Of a stretch of 64,000 nucleotides of DNA, positions 54,093-62,905 are shown in pieces. Position numbers and translations under genes: made by a program. Source of the DNA: Rhodeus uyekii (taxonomy: Eukaryota; Chordata; Actinopteri; Cypriniformes; Acheilognathidae); the NCBI GenBank assembly GCA_037043235.1, contig JAWRVZ010000086.1:1580001-1644000 (forward strand), written 5' to 3'. The notes under the pieces are model-generated. The model was given only the letters and a program-made list of their open reading frames with translations, ran no database searches and was not told where the DNA came from. Numbering within the stretch: position 1 is the first letter of the stretch; each line of letters begins with the position of its first letter.

Positions 54093-55559
54093 ATGCCTTT
54101 TCGTCCGTGTGTTTCTGGATGCGGTCGTTTCCTGACCTCATCTGACGGCCATGAGCGCTGTTTCTCGTGTCTGGGCAGACAGCACGCTGAGAGAGCGCTT
54201 GTGGATGGTTCATGCTCTCATTGCGGGGGCATGACCATGTCGGTGTTGCGGTCGCGGCTCGCCCTCTGTGATACAGAGGTTCGAGCGCCCTCTGCTGCTA
54301 CCCATATCCCCTCTGCTTCTCATGGTAGAGCTGAGGGGTTGGTTAGCACTCTGGGAGACATGAGGGTTACAGTGGGAGCTACCTCGTCGGGCCAGCCCCT
54401 ACGAACCTCCCACTCCTCTTGCACACCGTGTGCCGTCGAGCTGCCAAATGAGCTGCCAGGTCCCCCACGTGAGGTGCCTCGGGTCTCGTTTGGCGCTCCA
54501 GATGAGGATCGGATGTCGATCACTGCATCGGAGAGTGGGCTGTCATCCTCGAGTGAGGAAGCCGAGCAGCGCCCCTCGGGCGTCGCTGCTCGTGTGGAAT
54601 CAGATCGGGAGATGATGGCCATGCTTTCCCGGGCTGCCGCGGGCATCGTGCTCGAGTGGAACCCTCCACCGTCGCCCGAGCGCTCGCGGCTGGATGATTG
54701 GTTTCTGGGTGCGGAGCGGGGTTCACAGCCCCGCTCCGCTCCGGTGCCTTTCTTCCCGGAAGTGCATGAGGAGGTCAGTAAGTCGTGGAAGGCACCTTTT
54801 ACTGCCCGAAGCCGCTCTCTGGTCTCCTCCGCTCTCACTACCCTCGATGGCGGGGCTGCCAAGGGTTACGCGGACATTCCCCAGGTGGAGCGTGCAGTTG
54901 CGGTGCACTTGTGCCCGCAAAATGCTGCCACCTGGCGCAATCGTCCGCGCCTCCCGTCCAAGGCGGGTAAGACGACGGCAGCCCTGGCTGCCAAGGCTTA
55001 CAGCGCCGCTGGACAGGCAGCTTCTGCCCTGCATGCCATGGCCATCCTGCAGGTCCATCAGGCAAAAGCTCTTAAAGAGCTGCACGAGGGTAGCTCTGAG
55101 CCGGGGTTGATGCAGGAACTGCGCACGGCGACTGACTTCGCCCTCCGGGCGACTAAGGTCACGGCGCGGGCCCTCGGCCAGACGATGTCCACAATCGTGG
55201 TCCAGGAGCGCCATCTCTGGCTGGACCTGGCTGAGATGAGGGACGCCGACAAAGTTCGCTTTCTCGACGCCCCCGTCTCCCAGGCTGGCCTCTTCGGCGA
55301 CACCGTCGTGGACTTCACTCAGCAGTTCTCGACGGTGCAGAAGCAGACTGAGGCGATAAGCCACATCTTGCCCCGGCGGGATTCTGCCAAACCGCCGCGG
55401 GCCGTCCCTCAGCCTGCTCGCCGCCGAGGGCGCCCCCCTGCGGCTGCAAAGGGTCCGGCCGGACCGGAGACCTCCCGTCCGGCCCCTCCCCCCCGCAGGA
55501 AGGCGACGCAGCCCGTCCAGACCGCTAAACCCTCCAAGAAAAAATCGAAGTGGCCCTGA
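54093..55559 (+). CDS. DIRS Gag-like protein
   Basis: 488 residues. The start at 54093 is the first ATG of a frame that runs uninterrupted. The N-terminus has a Cys/His cluster (CVSGCGRFL, then DGHERCFSCLGRQHAE, then CSHCGGM, residues ~6-47), typical of the first protein of fish DIRS elements. A Ser/Glu-rich stretch (residues 100-190) follows, then a conserved middle with ALTTLDGGAAKGY and VERAVAVHLCPQ (250-280), Ala-rich helices (290-400), and a basic, Pro-rich tail (RRRGRPPAAAKG...KKKSKWP). It presumably packages element RNA; this is by analogy. The stop is 17 bases before the RT start, so the second frame is probably reached by reinitiation or a separate mechanism. Confidence 0.88.
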   Translation: MPFRPCVSGCGRFLTSSDGHERCFSCLGRQHAERALVDGSCSHCGGMTMSVLRSRLALCDTEVRAPSAATHIPSASHGRAEGLVSTLGDMRVTVGATSSGQPLRTSHSSCTPCAVELPNELPGPPREVPRVSFGAPDEDRMSITASESGLSSSSEEAEQRPSGVAARVESDREMMAMLSRAAAGIVLEWNPPPSPERSRLDDWFLGAERGSQPRSAPVPFFPEVHEEVSKSWKAPFTARSRSLVSSALTTLDGGAAKGYADIPQVERAVAVHLCPQNAATWRNRPRLPSKAGKTTAALAAKAYSAAGQAASALHAMAILQVHQAKALKELHEGSSEPGLMQELRTATDFALRATKVTARALGQTMSTIVVQERHLWLDLAEMRDADKVRFLDAPVSQAGLFGDTVVDFTQQFSTVQKQTEAISHILPRRDSAKPPRAVPQPARRRGRPPAAAKGPAGPETSRPAPPPRRKATQPVQTAKPSKKKSKWP

Positions 55560-55575
55560 GACGGCCGACCCAGAG

Positions 55576-57876
55576 ATGGTAGGACCTGCTCGTTCCCAGG
55601 AGCTGGTGAGGGCACCACTCCTTCCCCCGGAGGAGGGCCGGGCGGAGAATCTTTTGTTTCTTTCTGTTCCGCCACTGGCCCCAGGGCCAGTGGTACCCAC
55701 ATTTTCAATAAAAGAGCAGTTTCCTCCATCTCTGGGTCATACTCGGTCCAAGCTGACAGTGGGCGACGCACTGCTTCCCCCCTCTCAGCCGACCTCTCTT
55801 TCGCAACGGACAGGGAGCGGGCAGTCCCAGGACGCGCTGCCTCCTTGCCCCTCCCTTCCAGGCCCCTCACGGGGGCTATGGAGCCAGGTAAGTGCACCAC
55901 ACGCACTGCCACGACTCCAGGATGCCATGCCTCCTGGGTTGGGCCTCAGAGCTCCCTGCTGCCCCCCCGCGGGTTTGTCGGTCGTCCCCTTGGTGCCTCT
56001 CGAACGGAGTTTGGGTGCCTGGTTAGCGCTTCCCACTCCGTCTCGTTGGCTCATTCGGACAATCAGACTCGGCTATGCGATTCAGTTCGCCAGGCGGCCC
56101 CCCAGGTTCAGCGGCGTTCTGACTACCTCAGTGGAAGGCAAGGACGCCCCTGTACTTCGGGAAGAGATCGCTGTCCTCCTGGCGAAGGGCGCGATCGAGC
56201 CTGTCCCTCCGGCCGAGATGGAGTCGGGGTTTTACAGCCCCTACTTCATCGTTCCCAAGAAAGGTGGGGGGTTACGGCCTATCCTGGACCTGCGTGTCTT
56301 GAATCGGACCCTACACAGGCTTCAGTTCAAAATGTTAACGCAGAGACGCATCCTCACGTGCGTCCACTCCCAGGACTGGTTTGCAGCAATCGACCTGAAG
56401 GACGCGTACTTTCATGTCTCGATTCTCCCTCGTCACAGACCGTTTCTTCGCTTTGCGTTCGAGGGTCGGGCATACCAGTACAAGGTCCTCCCCTTTGGTT
56501 TGTCCCTGTCTCCCCGCGTCTTCACCAAGGTCACGGAGGCTGCCCTTTCCCCCCTCAGGGAGATGGGAGTCTGCATCCTGAATTATCTCGACGACTGGCT
56601 CATTTTGGCACAGTCGTGGGATCGGGTGTGCGAGCACAGGGACTTGGTGCTCAGACACCTCAACCATTTGGGGCTTCGGGTCAACTGGGAGAAGAGCAAG
56701 CTCTCCCCTGCGCAGAGCATCTCTTTTCTCGGTTTGGAGTTGGACTCGGTCTCCATGTCAGCACGTCTCACCAACGAACGTGCACAGTCAGTGTTGAACT
56801 GCCTGAAAGTAGTCAGGCGGAAAACAGTGGTCCGACTGAAACAGTTTCAGAGGCTCCTGGGGCATATGTCATCCGCAGCCGCTGTAACACCGCTCGGATT
56901 GATGCATATGAGACCACTTCAACACTGGTTACGGGACCGAGTCCCGAGGTGGGCTTGGCACCAAGGCGCATTCCGTGTGGCAATCACACCGGCTTGTCGC
57001 CAGACGTTCGGCCCTTGGTCGGACCTTGCTTTTCTACGGGCCGGAGTTCCCCTAGGGCAAGTGTCCAGGCATGTTGTTGTTACAACAGATGCCTCCACCA
57101 CAGGCTGGGGTGCCGTGTGCATCGGGCATGCTGCCTCAGGCTCCTGGACAGGACCCCGGCGGCAGTGGCATATCAACTGCCTCGAGTTGCTAGCGGTACA
57201 CCTTGCCTTGCGCCGGTTCCGACCGTTGCTGCAGGGCAAGCATGTACTGGTCCGCACGGACAACACATCGACCGTGGCGTACATCAACCATCAGGGTGGT
57301 CTACGCTCCCGTTGCATGTCGCAACTTGCCCGCCACCTCCTCCTTTGGAGTCAGCATCGGCTCGGGTCGCTGCGTGCCGTTTACATTCCGGGCGAGCTCA
57401 ATCGTGCAGTCGACGCGCTCTCACGACAGCTCACGTTCCCGGGAGAATGGAGACTCCACCCCCAGGCGGTCCAGCTGATCTGGAGTCGATTCGGGGAAGC
57501 GCAGGTAGACCTGTTTGCTTCCCGGGAATCCTCCCACTGCCAGTTGTTTTTTTCCCTGACCGACGGGACCCTCGGCACGGATGCACTGGCACACAGCTGG
57601 CCCCGGGGCCTACGCAAATATGCGTTCCCCCCAGTGAGCCTTCTTGCACAGACCCTGTGCAAGGTCAGGGAGGACGAGGAGCAGGTCTTGTTAGTTGCGC
57701 CATACTGGCCCAACCGGACATGGTTTCCAGAACTCTCACTCCTCGCGACAGCCCCTCCCTGGCGCATTCCCTTGGGGAAGGACCTGCTTTCTCAGGGACA
57801 GGACACCATTTGGCACCCGCGTCCAGATCTTTGGAACCTCCATGTGTGGTCCCTGGACGAGATGCGGAAGACTTAA
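55576..57876 (+). CDS. DIRS reverse transcriptase / RNase H
   Basis: 766 residues. RT motifs: FYSPYFIVPKKGGGLRPILDLR (about 217-240), IDLKDAYFHV (about 272), LPFGLSLSPRVFTK (about 305) and the YLDD catalytic box (337-340). RNase H follows: TTDASTTGWG (Asp 505), INCLELLAVHLAL (Glu about 537), RTDNTSTVAYI (Asp about 560) and LNRAVDALSR (about 610). A C-terminal ~130-residue segment (VDLFASRESSHCQLFFS ... APYWPNRTWFPEL) occupies the place where some DIRS elements carry a methyltransferase-like domain; I cannot confirm that activity. It makes DNA from element RNA. The start is the first ATG after Gag. Its 3' end overlaps the recombinase frame. No damage is seen. Confidence 0.92.
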   Translation: MVGPARSQELVRAPLLPPEEGRAENLLFLSVPPLAPGPVVPTFSIKEQFPPSLGHTRSKLTVGDALLPPSQPTSLSQRTGSGQSQDALPPCPSLPGPSRGLWSQVSAPHALPRLQDAMPPGLGLRAPCCPPAGLSVVPLVPLERSLGAWLALPTPSRWLIRTIRLGYAIQFARRPPRFSGVLTTSVEGKDAPVLREEIAVLLAKGAIEPVPPAEMESGFYSPYFIVPKKGGGLRPILDLRVLNRTLHRLQFKMLTQRRILTCVHSQDWFAAIDLKDAYFHVSILPRHRPFLRFAFEGRAYQYKVLPFGLSLSPRVFTKVTEAALSPLREMGVCILNYLDDWLILAQSWDRVCEHRDLVLRHLNHLGLRVNWEKSKLSPAQSISFLGLELDSVSMSARLTNERAQSVLNCLKVVRRKTVVRLKQFQRLLGHMSSAAAVTPLGLMHMRPLQHWLRDRVPRWAWHQGAFRVAITPACRQTFGPWSDLAFLRAGVPLGQVSRHVVVTTDASTTGWGAVCIGHAASGSWTGPRRQWHINCLELLAVHLALRRFRPLLQGKHVLVRTDNTSTVAYINHQGGLRSRCMSQLARHLLLWSQHRLGSLRAVYIPGELNRAVDALSRQLTFPGEWRLHPQAVQLIWSRFGEAQVDLFASRESSHCQLFFSLTDGTLGTDALAHSWPRGLRKYAFPPVSLLAQTLCKVREDEEQVLLVAPYWPNRTWFPELSLLATAPPWRIPLGKDLLSQGQDTIWHPRPDLWNLHVWSLDEMRKT

Positions 57877-58874
57877 GTGCCCTACCACCGGCGGTGGTAG
57901 ACACTATCACTTCGGCTAAAGCCCCCTCCACGAGGCTGGCATATGCCTTGAAGTGGAGTCTATTCTCTGAGTGGTGTTCTTCCCAGCGGGAAGACCCCCG
58001 GACTTGCCCGATCAGCTCTGTGCTTTCCTTCCTTCAAGGTGGGTTGGAGCGGCGGCTGTCCCCCTCTACCTTGAAGGTATACGTCGCCGCCATTGCAGCT
58101 CATCATGTTCCCGTCAATGGCAGGTCTCTTGGAAAGCACGACCTGGTCATCAGGTTCCTGAGAGGGGCCAGGAGGTTAAATCCTCCTAGGCCGCCCCTCT
58201 TTCCCTCCTGGGACCTCTCTGTCGTTCTCTCAGGCCTACAGAGAGCTCCCTTCGAGCCCCTCGAGTCAGTGGAGCTCAAGATCTTGTCTCTCAAGACAGT
58301 GCTCCTGACTGCACTCGCTTCCTTTAAGAGGGTAGGGGACCTGCAGGCATTTTCGGTCAGTGAAACGTGCCTTGAATTCGGGCCGGCCTGGTCTAACGTT
58401 GTCCTGAGGCCCCGGCCTGGATATGTGCCCAAGGTTCCCACCACTCCCTTTCGGGATCAGGTGGTGAACCTGCAAGCACTGCCCCGGGAGGAGGCAGACC
58501 CAGCCCTCGCGTTACTGTGTCCCGTCCGTGCACTACGTGTCTATGTGTTCCGCACGCAGAGCTTCAGGAGCTCCGAGCAGCTCTTTGTCTGTTTTGGGGG
58601 ACAGCAGAAGGGAAAGGCTGTCTCCAAACAGAGGTTGGCCCACTGGATAGTGGATGCCATCGCCCTGGCATATCAGGCTCAGGGCGAGCCATGCCCCCTG
58701 GGGGTGAGGGAGCACTCCACACGGGGTGTTGCTTCCTCCTGGGCGTTGGCGCGTGGCGCCTCTCTGACAGACATCTGCAAAGCTGCGGGCTGGGCGACAC
58801 CTAATACATTCGCGAGATTCTACAATCTCCGAGTGGAGCCAGTTTCTTCCTGTGTGCTGGGAACAAACAGGTGA
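57720..58874 (+). CDS. DIRS tyrosine recombinase
   Basis: The catalytic protein integrates a circular DNA copy by site-specific-type recombination, in place of an integrase. The frame is open from 55845, but recognisable recombinase sequence begins near 57890 (LPPAVVDTITSAKAPSTRLAYALKW). I therefore choose the ATG at 57720, giving 384 residues and a 157-base overlap with RT. Motifs: an N-terminal core-binding part (STLKVYVAAIAAHH), first Arg in LASFKRVGDL, HSTRG supplying the H-x-x-R pair, and the nucleophile Tyr in ARFYNL near the C-terminus. Length and motif spacing suit DIRS recombinases. The true start could be further upstream, or the protein could be made by frameshift from RT. It looks intact. 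Confidence 0.88.
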   Translation: MVSRTLTPRDSPSLAHSLGEGPAFSGTGHHLAPASRSLEPPCVVPGRDAEDLSALPPAVVDTITSAKAPSTRLAYALKWSLFSEWCSSQREDPRTCPISSVLSFLQGGLERRLSPSTLKVYVAAIAAHHVPVNGRSLGKHDLVIRFLRGARRLNPPRPPLFPSWDLSVVLSGLQRAPFEPLESVELKILSLKTVLLTALASFKRVGDLQAFSVSETCLEFGPAWSNVVLRPRPGYVPKVPTTPFRDQVVNLQALPREEADPALALLCPVRALRVYVFRTQSFRSSEQLFVCFGGQQKGKAVSKQRLAHWIVDAIALAYQAQGEPCPLGVREHSTRGVASSWALARGASLTDICKAAGWATPNTFARFYNLRVEPVSSCVLGTNR

Positions 58875-59345
58875 CCGGCTCGGTGTCCTGCTTGCGGCGC
58901 CATGCCCTTTAATAAGGGGATACTAGCGCTTATCTACTCCTCAGGTGAGTTCCCCGTATGGCGAACCCTGATTCGAGTTCCTCCTGTATCCTTCGGTCGC
59001 GGACGCGGCGGAGACGTCTGATGCCAGGCCCAGTACTCGAGTGCATGCCCCAGTGGTCAGCCCTTGTACTGGACTAGATGCCCATATGACGAGATTCCCT
59101 CTTGGTAATCCCATATGTGTACGCTCCACGGTACGGTTTCCCTCTGGGTAAACCCGTGTCTTTCCCTTGGCAGTTCTGTTCTGCCAGTCTCTTTGGTACG
59201 CGTTCCTCCCTGGGGTAGGACCTACCATGGGGACTTACATATGTCATACTGCCCCTCGGGTCAGTCCATATGTGTCCTACCGCACAATACCTCCCCCTTG
59301 GGCAGGGTGTGGTCTCCGTAGCGTCTGTACGCTCCCCCAGCGTTG
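58875..59345 (+). other. DIRS 3' untranslated region
   Basis: Non-coding text with recurring 'ccatatg', 'ttccct.tggta' words between the recombinase stop and the internal complementary region. No motif I can name. Confidence 0.6.
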
Positions 59346-59395
59346 TTACTATTGTAACCCCCGTTCCCTGAAGGAGGGAACGGAGACGTTACGTC
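59346..59395 (+). repeat. internal complementary region of DIRS
   Basis: 'gtaacccccgttccctgaag' and 'gagggaacggagacgttacg' are the exact inverse of the right terminus (59611-59660). In DIRS replication such a region pairs with the ends to restore full termini and allow circle formation. Confidence 0.88.
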
Positions 59396-59440
59396 CCCCG
59401 GCCACAGGCCTGAGCCACCGCTGAGACCGGGATACACTCT

Positions 59441-59622
59441 CGGCTCCTCAGCAAAATATGAATGAAGTGAGCGATGCCGGTCCTATTTATACCCGGAAGC
59501 CGGGTGGGGCGGGACTCGGCATGCAAATCTCACTAGCCAATGTTCATTGGCACGTTTAGTTATATTGGGAGGTGATTGGGCTCCCAAGCGAGACCCCATG
59601 ACGTCAGTCCGACGTAACGTCT
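59441..59622 (-). repeat. right inverted terminal repeat of DIRS
   Basis: Inverted copy of 53729-53910 with very few differences. It carries the same TGACGTCA, CCAAT, octamer and TATA words facing inward, so it could also drive antisense transcription. Confidence 0.88.
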
Positions 59623-59670
59623 CCGTTCCCTCCTTCAGGGAACGGGGGTTACAATCGTAACCTAGACGTT

Positions 59671-59876
59671 ATATATGTTATACATGTTATATAAGTTATA
59701 TATGTTATATATGTTATACAATAAATAAATGTTTTTTTATCATGGCTGCAAGTGTTCAACAACTTTTTTTTGTCAATTACAATGCTTGTGTGAAAAAAAA
59801 AAATTTATACCGATTTTTAACCGAAAATTAACACATTAATTATACACGTGTGCGCGATATACTCGAATAAATACGG
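59671..59876. other. right flank of the DIRS inside the pogo-like element
   Basis: A locally repeated 'gttatatatgttata' tract (59665-59720) is followed by pogo-like DNA up to the right terminal repeat. Confidence 0.6.
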
Positions 59877-59878
59877 TA

Positions 59879-62500
59879 GTTAAATAAAAATGTCATACAT
59901 TTCAATTCAGGCATCACCTAATCTCTTCATAACATATAGGCCTGACCTGAAAGAACATTTTTTGTTTAATCTATCTAATACTATGTTATATATTATAACA
60001 ATGTTGTTTTGTTTCTCTTTGTTGAATAGCACAAAGATAAAGAGATTAACAAATAATCACATTGGCTATTGGCTATAATCAGCTATAATTGCAATTATAT
60101 ATCATTTTTTCAAAACCATTCATTCCGAGTCTATACAAGTGATATCCCTGACTCTGAACTGATTATTGAGTTAATGGTTTCCTATTCTTCTTATCTCAAT
60201 ATTCATACTACATAATGTAGTGCAAACCAAAAAGGAAAAAAATATGAGAGCATTATCAGTGGCACAGTGTGCTCATATTACTTTAATTACCCTATGTTTG
60301 TCCCCGCAATAAATCAGAGAGGGGTCTCGTCCCTCAGAGCCCATCATTCACATCAACCATTACTGTCACGCTTTAGATGTTGCAACAGCTGTCCACTACA
60401 CTTAAGCTCAAACTCTGCACATCGGTTTCCACCCGCAAGGGATACATTTATATGGAGACCAAGATCAGAGCCTTTTCGGTTTATCGTGCTGGATGTAAAT
60501 GCAGCGGTTCAACCAGTATCACAGCCAGAGGGGGCCTTTAGCATCAGGGATTGGTGTTATTGGATAAGCTAGACTTAATAATTGGGTTGGATGTTAACCC
60601 GGTTAATGTGTAGGCTGGAATCTGGGCTAGAACCTGGATGTTATCAGCCAAAACCAGCAAATAAAACAGAAGCTTTAAGGGTGCTTAACCAAGACATCTG
60701 AGTGAAACGACTGGATGCATTTCTTTATTTGCATCCGCTCACACTAGAACACGCAAGGCTGTAACATTTATCCCTACTGACAAGAAAAGTCCATGACATT
60801 AAGACTAAAAAGACTTTAACTACTGTCAAATTCAGTATTTAGAGATGGTTGCCTTTTTAGGCAACTTCCTAATGGAACTTCTTAAGTGACTGATTTGGAT
60901 TAAGTCCATATTTTGATATATTGCATAATCTTGTAACCGTATTTCATCTAATCAAGCATAAAGATGGACTTTTTTTTGGTCCAAGTCAATTTTTGTTACA
61001 CTGAATTGTTTTTAATTAATATATTTTATAGTATTTAATCAAATCAGTATTTTTATACCAACAGTCTCAGACCTCATCCACCATCTTGCTTTCTCCATGA
61101 AGGATACATACAAAAATCTGTATTAAAATATAGATAAAATTATGGATCTCGAAAGACATCTACCATACCTTTCAAACAGCCTTTGATTCAGGAGTTGGCC
61201 TGTTTTGGCCTGTTTATGATTTTGACTGACTTGACTGACTTGTTTTGTTTTTCATCATTATCACTTATTTAAAACGTTTCTGTCTATTTATGAAATATTA
61301 TGGATTATAGAAGTTTGGATAATGTGTTTCTCTACTGCCTGCAGGGTTTCCAACCTTAAACTGTATAAAATGTATAAAATTGTACTAAAAACAATAATGT
61401 AGTTTCATTCTCTGATATGTTTCGGAGAGGTGCAAATATGGTCAGATTTTGTATAAAATCACATCCCTACCCTGATTCGCTCTCAGTGTAACAATGGACA
61501 ATTGATGTCCTGCACTCCAGGTACCCAGCTTTCTAGGTCTATATTTTAGGAAGTTCAAAAGACAGGCTGAGTTTGCAATCTCTTTCATCATGTCACTTCC
61601 TGCTCCTCATTGTTCAGTTTTTGTAAGTGCAGCATATTCACTTTGTATTACATGAAATGCTGCCCAACTCGAGGCATGAAGAGAGAGGCGTCACACAGAT
61701 TATTCTAGGAAAGTTTGGGTTAAGGCCTCGGGGCCGACCTGGAGGCACCCAGCAATCCAATTAGACTGTCTGCATGTGACGTTTATTCTTTCGTGTGGGG
61801 TGTTAAAGCGAGTACAAAAGATGTACGGCTGGATTTCTGCTAAACCTCCAAGAGTCCCGTCATAGTCTTAATGACTAGCATCAATACCTGAGGGAGATGA
61901 GGGTGTAACAAACTGCGATTGTGTTTGGATAAGACATAATGACAGGGTTCCCGGTGTATGAATAGAACATTCCTTTACATTTGTTTTATTCTGCTGACAA
62001 AAGGTGTAGGAGGAAATGTTTGTGAGGGAGCATAATAAAACCTTAACCTAACAGAGAAACCTGTTAACACAGACTCAGGCAGTGTATGGAAGATGAAGCA
62101 AATGACCTGACGTGTCTGTGATCTAAACATAGGCTTGCCAGAAGGTGTAGAAACATACTTTTTTCACACTCTCTGCTAACATATCTTTCAAAATAAAGAA
62201 AAGGTGTTTTAGTAGTTTGTAGTTCCTGGAACACTACTTGGGCTCAGTACCAGTGTCTGGTGTATTGACCCGTGTTGTGGTCTCTTCTTTGGACTGTAAA
62301 GAGAAAGTAATAAAAAAATAATTGACTTCTTAAATAACCTTTTATACTGAGCAGTGACATAACATGACAAAATGTTTTGACAGATTTCTGTAATTTTGTA
62401 TAGCATGCTTAACTTTATACCAGAGCAAACTAAATAATGAAACTGAGATCAACATGGCTGTAAAAAAAAAAGAAAAAAAAGAAAAACGATATAATCAATG

Positions 62501-62539
<39 letters not shown>

Positions 62540-62589
62540 CATTATTATGATCAAAAGTTTTGGGTTAGTATTATCTTTTTGTTTCTCTA
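59879..62589. other. unannotated AT-rich DNA, one candidate conserved block, (TA)n repeat
   Basis: No gene is recognised. The portion 61660-62100 has balanced composition and no repeat resemblance, and could be conserved non-coding DNA. A 101-codon frame at 60267-60572 has no motif I know. A (TA)n microsatellite sits at 62507-62537. Confidence 0.4.
62507..62537 (+). repeat. (TA)n microsatellite
   Basis: About fifteen TA units. Confidence 0.95.
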
Positions 62590-62905
62590 CGATGAGTTTT
62601 ATGTTCACAAAAGCTGCATTTGTTTGATGAAAAAAATTAAAAACTAATGTTGTTACAGTACAGTATTATTTTAAAATTTGAAATATCATTTATTCCAGTG
62701 GATTGATGCAATTTCCAGTATCCATGATCCCTCATAAATCATTCTAATATGATGATTTGCTGCTCAAGAGAAATTTCTTTATAGTTATCAATGTTCAAAA
62801 GAGTTGTGCTGCTTAAAACTTAAAACAAATTCTTTGATAAATAAAAAGTTCAAAGGAAACACTGATTTGAAATAAATATATGTTCATTTATACTGTACAT
62901 AAATG
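62590..62905 (+). repeat. common cyprinid interspersed repeat, second copy
   Basis: Words such as 'gttcacaaaagctgcatttgt', 'tcattctaatatgatgatttg', 'ctgctcaagagaaatttctt' and 'aagttcaaaggaaacactg' belong to the same family as 20860-21115/25718-25865, here in the opposite orientation. Assignment is from memory of the zebrafish/carp consensus. Confidence 0.6.

Larger units (their letters stand above)
53705..59670 (+). mobile_element. complete DIRS-type tyrosine-recombinase retrotransposon
   Basis: About 5.97 kb. Inverted terminal repeats pair 53729-53910 with 59441-59622 (about 180 bp). An internal complementary region at 59346-59395 matches the right terminus in inverted form. Three intact frames follow each other: Gag (54093-55559), RT/RNase H (55576-57876) and tyrosine recombinase (to 58874). 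No target duplication is visible; GTT occurs at both junctions (53705-53707 and 59668-59670). The intact frames and well-matched terminal repeats point to a young, possibly active copy. Confidence 0.93.
53196..59876. mobile_element. pogo-like DNA transposon interrupted by DIRS
   Basis: The left terminus CCGTATTTATTCGAGTATAA (then cgcgc) and the right terminus in inverted form (gcgcg, then a tatactcgaataaatacgg stretch) are bounded by TA. Between them lie a short acidic frame and the whole DIRS element. Without the DIRS, about 0.7 kb remains, too little for a full transposase. Confidence 0.75.

Noticed and set aside
54723..55700. 325-codon minus-strand frame opposite DIRS Gag
   Set aside because: Shadow of the GC-rich Gag frame; the sense strand has family motifs and the antisense has none.
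55845..57719. Upstream two thirds of the 1009-codon frame as a protein
   Set aside because: It overlaps RT/RNase H in another frame and shows no motif before about 57.89 kb. Kept only as a finding.
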